This document shows positions 35,036 through 43,974 of a stretch of DNA of 64,000 nt, one piece after another. Both the position numbers and the translations under genes were made by a program. Positions within the stretch are counted from its first letter, which is position 1, and each line of letters begins with the position of its first letter. Origin of the DNA: Luteolibacter yonseiensis (GTDB lineage Bacteria > Verrucomicrobiota > Verrucomicrobiia > Verrucomicrobiales > Akkermansiaceae); contig NZ_JAENIK010000004.1 of assembly GCF_016595465.1 (NCBI RefSeq), forward strand, positions 496,001-560,000, written 5' to 3'. The notes beneath the pieces were generated by a model. That model ran no database searches, had not been told where the DNA came from, and saw only the letters and a list, made by a program, of their open reading frames with translations.

Positions 35036-35482
35036 CTACCTCTTCGGCGGAGGTTTGATCCCGATGATCTTCCAGACGTCGTCCATGACACGCATCGCGA
35101 TTTGCTGGGAAATGGCGTTGTCTTTCCTCGGTCCTTCCACGCCGATGTTCATCGAGGGGACCTTGCCTCCCGGGGAATCCATTTCGCCGGCGCGGACGAA
35201 GAGCCGTTTTTTCAGTTCGGCGGTGGCGGCATCCGTATTGGCGAGCTTCCATTTCGCGGCGAGATCAAGGTCCTGGCTCACCTGGTTGAGGATCTCCGGG
35301 GTGGCGATTTTGGCCTTCAGTTCCTTGGCGAATTTTTCCCGTTGCTCCAAGGGCAGCTCGTGGTTCATTGGGATGGGAACCCATATGGGGGATGGCAGGT
35401 TCTGCTTGTAACTCCAATAAGCGTATCCACCGCCGACCAAGAGAAACATCGCCAAGACGCCCGTTACGATCCAACGTTGCAT
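35036..35482 (-). CDS. Single-pass membrane protein, function unknown
   Basis: A 148-residue protein with one N-terminal transmembrane helix (VTGVLAMFLLVGGGYAYW) and a soluble, helical, charged remainder. No motif is recognised. It is convergent with the response regulator gene and divergent from the M16 peptidase gene, 47 bp away. Confidence 0.6.
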   Translation of the reverse strand: MQRWIVTGVLAMFLLVGGGYAYWSYKQNLPSPIWVPIPMNHELPLEQREKFAKELKAKIATPEILNQVSQDLDLAAKWKLANTDAATAELKKRLFVRAGEMDSPGGKVPSMNIGVEGPRKDNAISQQIAMRVMDDVWKIIGIKPPPKR

Positions 35483-35529
35483 GACAGGCTGTTATAGGCC
35501 ATCCACCCGCGCATCCAAGCCAGAACTTC

Positions 35530-38040
35530 ATGGAATATCCCGCCACCGCCGCCACCGTCGAGACCCTGCCAAACGGACTGACCCTCATCCTCGATCCGGA
35601 TCCCACCGCCCCCGTCGTCAGCACCCAGATCTGGGTGGCCACCGGCAGCATGCACGAGGGCAAACACCTGGGCGCCGGTATCTCCCATTTTCTGGAGCAC
35701 ATGGTTTTCAAGGGCACCCGTGACTATGACGCGGACACGCTGGCTGACACGGTGCAGGCGGCGGGCGGACACTGGAACGCTTATACAAGCTTCGATCGGA
35801 CGGTGTATTATATCGACGGACCATCTGATTCGTTGCCGACCTTCGTGAAGACGCTCGTCAATCTCGTGTTTTTCCCGAACCTGCCCGAGAGCGAGTTCGA
35901 GAAGGAAAAGGACGTGATCCGCCGCGAGATCGACATGGGACTGGATGATCCTGACAACGCGGCTTCGCGTCTGCTGTTTTCCACGGTTTTCACGCTCGAT
36001 CCACGACGCCATCCGGTCATCGGCCACCGGCATCTGTTCGATGCGATCCGCTACGACGATCTCACCGCCTATCACCGTGAACGCTACACACCGGACCGCT
36101 GCTTCGCGGTGGTTTCCGGTGACTTCGATGCGGCGGAAGCGCGCAAGATGATCGAGGAACTGACCGCTCCCTGCCTCACGGGCTGCGGGCTTGAACCGCT
36201 TGTCAGCAAGGACGCGCCGCAGATCGGGCCGCGTCGCGGGCGCGATACCTTCGCCATCCCGACGAGCCGGATTTCCCTGGCTTGGAAAACGCCCGCGCTG
36301 GATCACCCGGATGCTCCCGCCTATGACGTGCTCGCGGGCATCCTCGGACGCGGCCGGGCGTCCCGCCTGCATCGCAGCCTGCGCGAGGAACAGGAACTGG
36401 CGTTGGAGATTTCCGCGTTTTCGTGGACCGGACCGGGGCGCGAAGGACTGCTGGCCATTTCCGCGGACGCGGAAACGGCCAAACGTGACGGATTGATCGA
36501 AGCGGCCCTCCATGAAGTCGCCTCCGTGGCCGCGAGCGATCTGGACGATGACCTGGCGAAGGCGAAACGCCAGATCGCGGCCAGCCAGTTCCGCAGCCTC
36601 ACCACCGCGTCCGGCCGGGCGTCCGACCTCGCGTCGAACTGGCATGAGGCGCGTGATCTGGATTTCACCCGCCGCTACCTCGCCGCGATCCAAGCCGTCA
36701 CCGCGGATGACATCCGCCGGGTGGCTGCGACTTTGTCCGACGAGCGGCTCAGCCTCACGGTTCTCGATCCCCTTGAAGCCGAGGCTCCCGCCCGCGTGGC
36801 GAAAACCGGACGGGTGCGTGAGGAAATCCAGGTTCATACACTGCCAAACGGTCTAACCCTCGCGCTGATCCCGGATCGCCGGGTGCCGCTCGTGCACCTG
36901 CAGGCCGCCGTGCGTGGAGGCCTGCCTTCCGAAACGCCCGGGACCAATGGCCTCAACCAGCTCCTCGCCTCCACCCTGCCCAAGGGCACGCGCACCCGCA
37001 GCGCTCAGGAAATCGCGGTGACGCTGGAGTCGCTCGGTGCCTCCATTTCCGCGAATACCGGAAACAACGCGTTGCTCATCCAGGCCGCCGGACTCGCGCC
37101 GGATTTCGCCACCATCGCGGACGTGTTCGCGGAAGTCATCATCTCGCCTTCCTTGTCGAACGACGCGATCCACCGGGAAAAAGCCAGCCAGCTCGCCAGC
37201 CTGGAGGAGGCCCTGCAGGATCCGTTGCACACGGGATTCAGCAGCCTGCGCGAGGCGGTTTTCAACGGCAGCGGCTACGGGTTGGACGCGCTCGGTTCGG
37301 TGGAGAGCCTCACCGCGCTGGATCAAGCCGCGTTGAAGGAGCATCATTCGAGGCTTTTCAACGCGTCGAACATCGCGATATCCGTGGCGGGTGATTTCGA
37401 ACCAGCCTCCACCCTCGCGCTTCTGACGGACCTCTTTTCCACCCTGCCCGCGGGCGATGCGTGGACACCGCCCGCGAGCCATCTGGGCACGGCAGGAAAC
37501 TCGACCAGGCATCTGCCGAAGAAGCAAGCGGTCATCACCATCGGCTACCCGGGCACCACGGTGAGCGGAACCGATCGCTTCGCCCTCGCGATGATCCAGG
37601 AGTATGCATCCGACATGGCCGGCCCGCTTTTCACCCGCATCCGTGAGGAACTCGGCCTCGCTTACCAAGTCGGGGGAACCCAGTTCCTCGGTTACGATAC
37701 CGGCCTGTTCACCTACTACCTCGCCACCGCACCGGACCAAGCGGAACTCGCCCGGCGCGAGCTGTTGGCCGAGATCGCCAAAATCGCCGCACATGGCATT
37801 CCGGAGGAAACGTTCGACCGGGTGCGCTCCACCGTGCTCAGCGGTCTCGCCATCCAGCAGCAGTCACCGGCGGCCGTCGCCCGGCACGTGGTGCTGGACC
37901 TGCTGTTCGGGCACCCCGCGGACCAGCACCGCCTGCTGCCCGCCGCCTACAACGCTCTGACCTGCGCACAGGTTCGGGAAGTCGCCATCCGCATTTTTTC
38001 GGTGGATGCCACGGTGGTCACGGTCCTGCCGGAGGAGTGA
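35530..38040 (+). CDS. M16-family zinc peptidase, two-domain (pitrilysin-like)
   Basis: An 836-residue protein with two M16 halves. The first has the inverted zinc motif HFLEH (residues 53-57) and the downstream acidic ligand in EKEKDVIRREIDMGLDDP, as in active M16 enzymes. The second starts near residue 437 (HTLPNGLTLALIPDRRVPLVH) and has NQLLA where HxxEH belongs, so it is the catalytically silent partner. It should degrade peptides. No signal peptide is visible, so it is cytoplasmic or non-classically exported. Its 3' end overlaps the DUF5069 gene by 23 bp on the opposite strand. Confidence 0.9.
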   Translation: MEYPATAATVETLPNGLTLILDPDPTAPVVSTQIWVATGSMHEGKHLGAGISHFLEHMVFKGTRDYDADTLADTVQAAGGHWNAYTSFDRTVYYIDGPSDSLPTFVKTLVNLVFFPNLPESEFEKEKDVIRREIDMGLDDPDNAASRLLFSTVFTLDPRRHPVIGHRHLFDAIRYDDLTAYHRERYTPDRCFAVVSGDFDAAEARKMIEELTAPCLTGCGLEPLVSKDAPQIGPRRGRDTFAIPTSRISLAWKTPALDHPDAPAYDVLAGILGRGRASRLHRSLREEQELALEISAFSWTGPGREGLLAISADAETAKRDGLIEAALHEVASVAASDLDDDLAKAKRQIAASQFRSLTTASGRASDLASNWHEARDLDFTRRYLAAIQAVTADDIRRVAATLSDERLSLTVLDPLEAEAPARVAKTGRVREEIQVHTLPNGLTLALIPDRRVPLVHLQAAVRGGLPSETPGTNGLNQLLASTLPKGTRTRSAQEIAVTLESLGASISANTGNNALLIQAAGLAPDFATIADVFAEVIISPSLSNDAIHREKASQLASLEEALQDPLHTGFSSLREAVFNGSGYGLDALGSVESLTALDQAALKEHHSRLFNASNIAISVAGDFEPASTLALLTDLFSTLPAGDAWTPPASHLGTAGNSTRHLPKKQAVITIGYPGTTVSGTDRFALAMIQEYASDMAGPLFTRIREELGLAYQVGGTQFLGYDTGLFTYYLATAPDQAELARRELLAEIAKIAAHGIPEETFDRVRSTVLSGLAIQQQSPAAVARHVVLDLLFGHPADQHRLLPAAYNALTCAQVREVAIRIFSVDATVVTVLPEE

Positions 38041-38455
38041 GCTCCGGGCCGCCCTCCTCATCCGCTTCAAGCACCTGGAAGACCGTTTCCAATTTCCGGT
38101 CGGCCAGGTGCCGGTAGCTGGTGGAAAGGGCCACCGGCAGACGTTCCGCCATTGGAAAACCCGCCCTGCCCAAATTCACGGCGATCCGGTTCCATTCCTG
38201 GATTCGGGATTTTCTCTCCGGGGACGACAGGAACCACTCGCCAATCTCACCGTCTCCGCGTCCACAGACCGCGGGAAGCTCATCGCGGGTAAGGTTGAAG
38301 AACGCGATGAACTGCCCGTCGACACCGGACGGGTGGCAGAAGCGGGAGGCGTATTCCTCGGGAAGCTCGTCCACGGCAAGCAGCCGCGCCTTCGCCAGGA
38401 TGCGCGGCAACCAGACGCAATCGACAAGCCGGTCCGTGGGACGTGGCAGCACCAT
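38018..38455 (-). CDS. DUF5069 protein
   Basis: A 145-residue protein with the DUF5069 outline: LPRPTDRLVDCVWLPRILAKARLL, FCHPSGVDGQFIAFFNLTRDEL and the RGDGEIGEWFLSSPERKSRIQEWN segment. This small family is common in Verrucomicrobia and Planctomycetes and has no known activity. It is followed by the SH3 lipoprotein gene region and overlaps the end of the M16 peptidase gene. The C-terminal tail ending TPPAGP is not conserved. Confidence 0.75.
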   Translation of the reverse strand: MVLPRPTDRLVDCVWLPRILAKARLLAVDELPEEYASRFCHPSGVDGQFIAFFNLTRDELPAVCGRGDGEIGEWFLSSPERKSRIQEWNRIAVNLGRAGFPMAERLPVALSTSYRHLADRKLETVFQVLEADEEGGPELTPPAGP

Positions 38456-38476
38456 CTCCGTAAAAAACCGCCTGCC

Positions 38477-39121
38477 TCACTCCTCGCCGTTAGACGGCAG
38501 AGGAACGGAACTTGGCTCGACAGGTGGCGTGGGAGCCACAGGAGGAGTCGTGGGAGCAGGGAATGTTTCACCCGTTCCAGGCGTCACGGGTGGAACCGGG
38601 GCGGTGGGAGACGGAGCATCCGGATCGATCACCGTGGGGATGGCCCCTTCCGGTGGCAGCCCGGCCGGATCCAAGGACGGCAGGGCCTCACCCGCAGGAG
38701 CTACTCCGGGCAGGGGCGGATAAACCTGAACCTCGCCGGCAGAAGTGGTCGGGGTGGCGGGAAGCGCGTTCGGATCTTCCACCATGACGGAGGGGACGAA
38801 ACCGATCTCACCGCTGTCCAACTCCACCTTCACGTAGCTACCGCTGTTGGAAATCACCTTCATGGAGGTGCCGCGCTTGAGAAGCTTGTCGGCGTCGGCA
38901 TCGCCCTTGGGACGGACCTTGAAGAGCGCGGTGTTGTCCATCGCGGCACGGACGAATTGCCCGGCCTTGAAGTTGGCTCCGCTCAGGGCGACCGAATTGT
39001 TGATTTTTCCTCCCGGAGGACCGAGTGGGTCGTAACCGTCGGGATTGAGGGGGACCATCGTGGTACCGCAGGAAGCGAGAGCCAGAACAGCGGCGACGGA
39101 AAGAACCGGTGTGCACTTCAT
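38477..39121 (-). CDS. SH3-domain lipoprotein with proline-rich tail
   Basis: A 214-residue lipoprotein with lipobox LASC at 15-18 (Cys18). The mature part contains a bacterial SH3-like fold (about residues 70-118, DNTALFKVRPKGD ... SGSYVKVELDSGEIGFVPSVMV), followed by a low-complexity Pro/Ala/Thr-rich tail. SH3b domains bind cell-wall or peptide partners, and the tail is a probable periplasmic or wall-spanning linker. Start ATG 39121 is chosen because it directly precedes the lipoprotein signal. Lnt (17155) would complete its acylation. Confidence 0.8.
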   Translation of the reverse strand: MKCTPVLSVAAVLALASCGTTMVPLNPDGYDPLGPPGGKINNSVALSGANFKAGQFVRAAMDNTALFKVRPKGDADADKLLKRGTSMKVISNSGSYVKVELDSGEIGFVPSVMVEDPNALPATPTTSAGEVQVYPPLPGVAPAGEALPSLDPAGLPPEGAIPTVIDPDAPSPTAPVPPVTPGTGETFPAPTTPPVAPTPPVEPSSVPLPSNGEE

Positions 39122-39185
39122 ATAGCCCACAAGCTGGCACGTCCGTGCAAGCCGGTCAACGGCATTTCAACCTGCAGGAAAAAGG

Positions 39186-39533
39186 CTAGCGGCTCTGGCG
39201 CACGATGTTGTTCTTCTCGTCCAGCAGAAGGTTTTGCGAAACGACGGGGGTCTCGGAGAGGGCGAAGCACATGATGGCCACCCGCTCGCCGGCCTTGATG
39301 AGGTGGGCCGCGCCGCCATTGATGAGGATGTGCCCGGTGCCGGGTGCGCCCGGAAGCACGTAGGTTTCCAACCGGGCACCGGTGGTGATCGAGGCGACGA
39401 GCACTTTTTCCCCAGGCCACAGGTCCGCCGCGGCCATGAGGTCGGTGGGGATTTCGATGCTGCCTTCGTAATCGACGTCCGAGCCGGTGATCATGGCGCG
39501 GTGGAGTTTGGACTTCAGGACCTCGCGGAACAT
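39186..39533 (-). CDS. panD: Aspartate 1-decarboxylase proenzyme
   Basis: PanD makes beta-alanine for pantothenate and CoA synthesis. The 115-residue proenzyme is complete: KSKLHRAMIT, the self-cleavage site at Gly24-Ser25 (YEGSIEI) that yields the pyruvoyl group, and INGGAAHLIKAGE. The start at ATG 39533 gives the standard N-terminus MFREVLKSKL and the standard numbering at the cleavage site. It stands alone between the SH3 lipoprotein gene and the divergent B12 riboswitch. Confidence 0.95.
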   Translation of the reverse strand: MFREVLKSKLHRAMITGSDVDYEGSIEIPTDLMAAADLWPGEKVLVASITTGARLETYVLPGAPGTGHILINGGAAHLIKAGERVAIMCFALSETPVVSQNLLLDEKNNIVRQSR

Positions 39534-39704
39534 GGCGGGAAGGAAATGCCCAAGCGGGTGGCGGTCAAGCGCCAAGCGATCCGACAGGAGCCGGAGGAGG
39601 CCGGAATGACGATTTTAATGCCCCTGTCACCAGATATCGCCGCGATTTGCGCCAAAATTTCCACGTTCCCCTTGCACGGATCCGGCTTTCTCCCTAGTCA
39701 CAGC

Positions 39705-39865
39705 CCGTCGGTGTAAGGCCGACTCTCTTCAGGAAACCATCCGCCAAGGTAGCGGATCCATGGGGAAGCCGGTGAAATTCCGGCGCGGTAATCGCCACTG
39801 TGATTCCGGGACGCGCGAGCGCTCCGGTAAGCCAGATCGCCAGCCTGGGGGGGATTTTTCGAAGG
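39705..39865 (+). promoter_or_regulatory. Cobalamin riboswitch
   Basis: The leader of the TonB receptor gene contains the B12-box: GGGAAGCCGGTGAAATTCCGGCGCGG and ATCGCCACTGT (39763-39801), with a preceding stem (GTCGGTGTAAGGCCGAC) and the downstream conserved AAGCCAGATCGCCAGCC (39829-39846). These match the core elements of cobalamin riboswitches closely. Ligand binding would reduce expression of the downstream receptor when B12 is plentiful. Edges are estimated from the conserved blocks. Confidence 0.85.
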
Positions 39866-39895
39866 TCTGCGACTTACAGACACAGGAATCCACAC

Positions 39896-41686
39896 ATGAA
39901 ATACCAGAAAACGCCTCTCAGAGGCTCCTACCGGAGTGCCATCGCACTGCTCGCCCTGCTTTCCCACGTCCCCGCCCAGGCGGAGGAGAAAAAACAGGAA
40001 CTCGAACCGCTCGTCATTTCCGCCCTGCGTATCCCGCGTGACAACGCCACCGTCACCTCCGCCGTGACCGTGCTGGATCCGGTGGAGTTGCAAAACGAGG
40101 GACTCTTCCAGCTCCGCGACGCGTTGAACGCATCCCCCGGTGTCATCTCCACCTCCACCGGCGGCCAGACCGGTGCCGTCGGATCGCTCTTCATCCGTGG
40201 CACCACGACCGCCTACTCGCAGCTCGTCCTCGACGGCATGCGTTTGAGCGATTCCACCACGCCGCTCGGCAACGTGCTCGGCGCGGGCCGGACCTACGAC
40301 GTCGGCCGCATCGAAATCCTGCGCGGACCGCAAGGCGCGATCTACGGCGGGGAATCCATCGGCGGGGTGCTCTGGATGGAGACGCCCTACGGATCCGGCG
40401 ATCCGCATGGCTCGACCACTTTCGAAGCCGGCTCTTTCAATTCCCTCTCCGCCCATGGCATGTTCCAAGGCCGGACCGGTGATGTTTCCTACTACCTCTC
40501 CGGCGGCTACGAGGAAACGGACAACGACGGCCCCCGGCAAAGTTTCCACCAGGCCAACACCGCCCTGCGCGTGGAAGGCAAGATCGACTCCGTGTGGACG
40601 GTCGGCACCACATTCCGCGCCATCGACTCCTCCTACGACAATTCCGGCAATTCCCAGGACCATCTGGATTCCGCATTGGCCACCATCTACGCCACCGGGA
40701 AAATCTCCGACCGCTGGACCTCGCGTTTCCACGCCGGCTACCAGCAGGAATTCTACGACAGTGACTCGTCCTACGGCAACTTCGGCACCGACCTGCGCGC
40801 GGGCAGCGTTTCCACCGATCAGGAAATCACTCTCGCGGAAAACCTCCGCCTGCTCGCCGGAGCCTTCTTCCATGAAAGCTCCTACGAAAACACCATCGGC
40901 ACGGACGAATCCCGCGAACGCTACGGCGTGCACACCGCGCTGGAATGGGACATCATCGAAAACCTCACCGGCACGGCGGCCCTGCGCTGGGAGGACTACG
41001 ATGCCTACGGCGACGAGCTCACCTGGCGTGTCGGCTCGATCTACAACATCGCCTCCACCGGCACCAGCATCCGTGGCGGTGTCGGCAGCTCGTTCCGTTC
41101 TCCATCGTATCTGGACCTCTTCGGTTCCTCCTTCGGCGCGGGCAATCCCGACCTCGAGGCGGAATCGTCCATCGGCTGGGACATCGGCGTGGAGCAGAAG
41201 ATCGGCGCGAACCACCGCATCGAAGCAACCTGGTTTCACAACCACATCACCGACCAGATCCAGTCGAGCCCGGCACCACCGGTCAACATTTCCGGCGATT
41301 CCGACACGGACGGACTCGAACTCGGACTGCGCGGTGATTTCCTCGGGGACACGGTGGGCTACCGCCTCGCCTGGACCTACCTCCACGAAAGCCTGAGCGA
41401 CCAGCCGCGCAACGCCGCCACCGCTTCCATCGACTGGAAGCCGACGGACAAGTCGCTCGTCGGCATCGGAGCCACCCACCTCGCCTCCCATTCGTGGGGT
41501 GGTGATCCCATCGACTCCTACACCGTGGCGCGCCTCTTCGCCTCCTATCAGGTGACGGACAAGGTGAAGCTCCACGCCCGCTTGGAAAACGCCTTCGACG
41601 CGGACTACGAGCTCGCCAGCTTCTTCGGTTCCACCATCGAAGGTGCCGGCACCGGTGCCTACGCCGGCATCACGGTGGATTGGTGA
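39896..41686 (+). CDS. btuB: TonB-dependent outer membrane cobalamin receptor (BtuB-like)
   Basis: A 596-residue outer membrane receptor with a signal peptide (GSYRSAIALLALLSHVPAQA), a plug domain (LEPLVISALRIPRDNATVTSAVTVLDP ... VLDGMRLSD ... IEILRGPQGAIYGGESIGGVLWME) and a beta-barrel of short aromatic strands ending in a terminal aromatic residue (GAYAGITVDW). Family: TonB-dependent receptor; the cobalamin riboswitch in its leader makes vitamin B12 the probable cargo. A BtuFCD transporter is not in the window. A strong terminator follows. Confidence 0.88.
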   Translation: MKYQKTPLRGSYRSAIALLALLSHVPAQAEEKKQELEPLVISALRIPRDNATVTSAVTVLDPVELQNEGLFQLRDALNASPGVISTSTGGQTGAVGSLFIRGTTTAYSQLVLDGMRLSDSTTPLGNVLGAGRTYDVGRIEILRGPQGAIYGGESIGGVLWMETPYGSGDPHGSTTFEAGSFNSLSAHGMFQGRTGDVSYYLSGGYEETDNDGPRQSFHQANTALRVEGKIDSVWTVGTTFRAIDSSYDNSGNSQDHLDSALATIYATGKISDRWTSRFHAGYQQEFYDSDSSYGNFGTDLRAGSVSTDQEITLAENLRLLAGAFFHESSYENTIGTDESRERYGVHTALEWDIIENLTGTAALRWEDYDAYGDELTWRVGSIYNIASTGTSIRGGVGSSFRSPSYLDLFGSSFGAGNPDLEAESSIGWDIGVEQKIGANHRIEATWFHNHITDQIQSSPAPPVNISGDSDTDGLELGLRGDFLGDTVGYRLAWTYLHESLSDQPRNAATASIDWKPTDKSLVGIGATHLASHSWGGDPIDSYTVARLFASYQVTDKVKLHARLENAFDADYELASFFGSTIEGAGTGAYAGITVDW

Positions 41687-41726
41687 CAACGGGAGCGCGG
41701 AAATCATTCCGCGCGAATTCTTCAAG

Positions 41727-41757
41727 CACGCCGGAGTCCGCTCCGGCGTGTTTTTTT
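41727..41757 (+). terminator. Rho-independent terminator after btuB
   Basis: CACGCCGGAG (41727-41736), a 4-nt loop, CTCCGGCGTG (41741-41750) and a run of seven T: a perfect 10-bp GC-rich stem with a U-tract, ending the btuB transcript. Confidence 0.9.
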
Positions 41758-41780
41758 ATTTGAGGCAGCCGGGGTTTGCC

Positions 41781-42521
41781 TCAGCCGATCTTCTCCGCAA
41801 GGAAACGCAGCAGCAGCGACATCGTGACCCTTGCCAAAGCCGGGTTGTAACGGACGCCCTCGTCCCGCAGGAAGGCGTGCGCGGCATTGAACTCATGCCA
41901 TTCGAAATCCACGCCTCCGTCTTCCAAAGTCTGGCGGATCAACCTCCGCCCTTCAAGGGGCACATGCGGGTCCTGCCTGCCGAACAGGATGAGGAGCGAT
42001 GCCTCCATCCCGGGCAGCCGCGCCAGCGTATCATCACATTTCCCCAAGCCGAGCGTGCCGGTGTGGATGTCCGTCGGATAAAACGCACCAACGGCGGAAA
42101 CATGCGGACGCAACCCCGCCCTCACCGCCAGATGACCGCCGAGGCACACACCGAAGCTCGCGATCCTTCCCGTGCAGGATTCATGCTCCCGCAGGAATGC
42201 GACGGCCACATCCGTGTCTTCGTCATAAGAGGAAATCTCCTTGGTGATCTTCAGCTCATTGCCCCGTGCGGTGCCTTCCGTATCATAGGCGAGCACCGTG
42301 CCTAACGGCTCGAACTCATGATACACTTCCGGCACCGCGACCAGATACCCCTCGCCCGCCAGCGCCGCCGCCGTCCGGCGTATCGGGCCGGTGGCTTGGA
42401 AAATCTCCGAGTAGAAAATCACCGCGGGATATCGCTTCCCACCGTCCGGGATGAAGAGATGCACCCGCATTTTCCCACGGGTGGTTTCAAGATCGGCAAA
42501 GGATTCCGTGAGCGTGGCCAT
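41781..42521 (-). CDS. Dienelactone hydrolase-family protein, cytoplasmic
   Basis: A 246-residue alpha/beta-hydrolase. Cys126 in SFGVCLGGH is the nucleophile; the Asp is in ILFGRQDPHVP and the histidine in AAHAFLRD, matching the Cys-Asp-His triad of dienelactone hydrolases. There is no signal peptide, unlike the paralogue at 24014. It is convergent with btuB and followed (on its strand upstream) by the secretin-like gene. Substrate unknown; hydrolysis of a lactone or ester is expected. Confidence 0.82.
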   Translation of the reverse strand: MATLTESFADLETTRGKMRVHLFIPDGGKRYPAVIFYSEIFQATGPIRRTAAALAGEGYLVAVPEVYHEFEPLGTVLAYDTEGTARGNELKITKEISSYDEDTDVAVAFLREHESCTGRIASFGVCLGGHLAVRAGLRPHVSAVGAFYPTDIHTGTLGLGKCDDTLARLPGMEASLLILFGRQDPHVPLEGRRLIRQTLEDGGVDFEWHEFNAAHAFLRDEGVRYNPALARVTMSLLLRFLAEKIG

Positions 42522-42589
42522 GGCGGAGTATCGTCATTTTTCCCGAGACCGATCCAGCAAATCATGGCACCAGGCCATCAGGCTGCGGA

Positions 42590-43918
42590 TCACTCCGCTC
42601 CGTGCAGGGGCTGTCCCGTGGCGTCGATCATCGTCGCGCTGAGCAACACCACCACTCGGGATCCATCCGGCTGGGTTTCCACGGCCAGCCTCGCTCCACG
42701 GTCTCCGGTATATCCGGCACCTGAAACCGTGTGTTTTTCGATCACCGGTTTTTCAAGAGGATTGTCCAATCCCCCGGTGGTATGGGTGAACTGGAAATCG
42801 ACATCGTGGCCGAAAGCCAACGCGTCACCCTTCATCTGCATCGTGACTCCGATCTGCTGCTTTTCAAATTCCGTTCCCTCGGCATTCGTCGGATAGATCA
42901 ACTCCCTCACATTCTCTATACTGGCGTCCTGATTGCCCCGGGCTGTGACCTCTGGCAATGTCAGCAGATCCACTCCTTTCTTCTGGGACATCTGCCTCAT
43001 GAACAACTGGATTTCCGAGTCGGTCATCTGCGAGGTGTCCGGAGCGGCCCAGTCGAGATCGGCCGGGATGTGGAGAACTTTTGTAGTGAACTTGTTCTGG
43101 ATCGGAACATCATTTTTGAGCGAGTCCTCAAGCGCGGAAATCGCCGCCGCATCCGCTCCGCTCGGTGTCTCCAGTATCAGTTCTCCTGATGGTTTGACAG
43201 ACAGCCGTGTCGATGGGTCGAGTTCCAATCCGGACGCCTTGAGGATTTCAGCGATGGTCATTCTGACAGGAACCGCTTTCCTCGGGGAGCCTTCACCCTC
43301 ACCAATCGGAGAATCGGATTCCGATCCAGAAGAGAGGCTGGTCTGTTCACTCAGGCGCGTTGCGAAATCCGGCGGTAAGGAAACGCTGCGTTTCACCTCA
43401 CCGCGTTCATCCGCAAAAGGCTCGAACCGATACACCGTCTTGTCACGGTTCACCTTCATTCCGGCATAGGTGGCGAGGAACCGGACGGATGAACTGAAGT
43501 TTCCCGGAGAGAGCCTGAGTCGCAGTTTTTTCGTGGCTGTGGGCGGCACATCGAAAGTCAAGGGGATGGGCACCTCGCCAGCTTTCGCACATGCGTCCTC
43601 ATAGGCGGCCATCAGTTTGGCAAGGGCTTCCCGCAGGGTCAGTCCATTGATGTCCACCACGGGCAGATAAAACTCCTTCAGCCGCTCGGGGCCGTGCGTG
43701 GAACGGGGCTTACCGGTATCGCGGATGGCAGACTTGGTTTTCAGAACCGCCGCAGTGCCATGGGCGTCTGATGAATCCACCGATCCCGAGTGACGGGACG
43801 TATTGCCCTCATCCCGGTGGGACCGTTCGACATCGCCTCCCCGCGTGCCCAGCCACAGGCAGACGCCCACAAGTGCCACACCCGCAACAATGAAAATCCT
43901 TTTCTTCACGATCCGCAT
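42590..43918 (-). CDS. Membrane-anchored secretin-like protein
   Basis: A 442-residue protein with an N-terminal membrane anchor (IFIVAGVALVGVCLWLG). Residues about 90-170 resemble the short N-terminal domain of secretins and TonB receptors (LREALAKLMAAYEDAC ... LTFDVPPTATKKLRLRLSPGNF ... LATYAGMKVNRDKTVYRFEP). The C-terminal quarter has the secretin-like run LLTLPEVTARGNQDASIENV, RELIYPTNAEGTEF and IGVTMQMKG, then a strand set to the end. This is a degenerate secretin-type domain without the terminal gate motif. It probably does not form a secretion pore alone. It is related in architecture to the two genes at 29911-32772. Confidence 0.55.
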   Translation of the reverse strand: MRIVKKRIFIVAGVALVGVCLWLGTRGGDVERSHRDEGNTSRHSGSVDSSDAHGTAAVLKTKSAIRDTGKPRSTHGPERLKEFYLPVVDINGLTLREALAKLMAAYEDACAKAGEVPIPLTFDVPPTATKKLRLRLSPGNFSSSVRFLATYAGMKVNRDKTVYRFEPFADERGEVKRSVSLPPDFATRLSEQTSLSSGSESDSPIGEGEGSPRKAVPVRMTIAEILKASGLELDPSTRLSVKPSGELILETPSGADAAAISALEDSLKNDVPIQNKFTTKVLHIPADLDWAAPDTSQMTDSEIQLFMRQMSQKKGVDLLTLPEVTARGNQDASIENVRELIYPTNAEGTEFEKQQIGVTMQMKGDALAFGHDVDFQFTHTTGGLDNPLEKPVIEKHTVSGAGYTGDRGARLAVETQPDGSRVVVLLSATMIDATGQPLHGAE

Positions 43919-43974
43919 GCTGGAAATCCGCGACCGGTTGGCAAGCGGATTTCAGCATGCGGAATCCGGCGACC

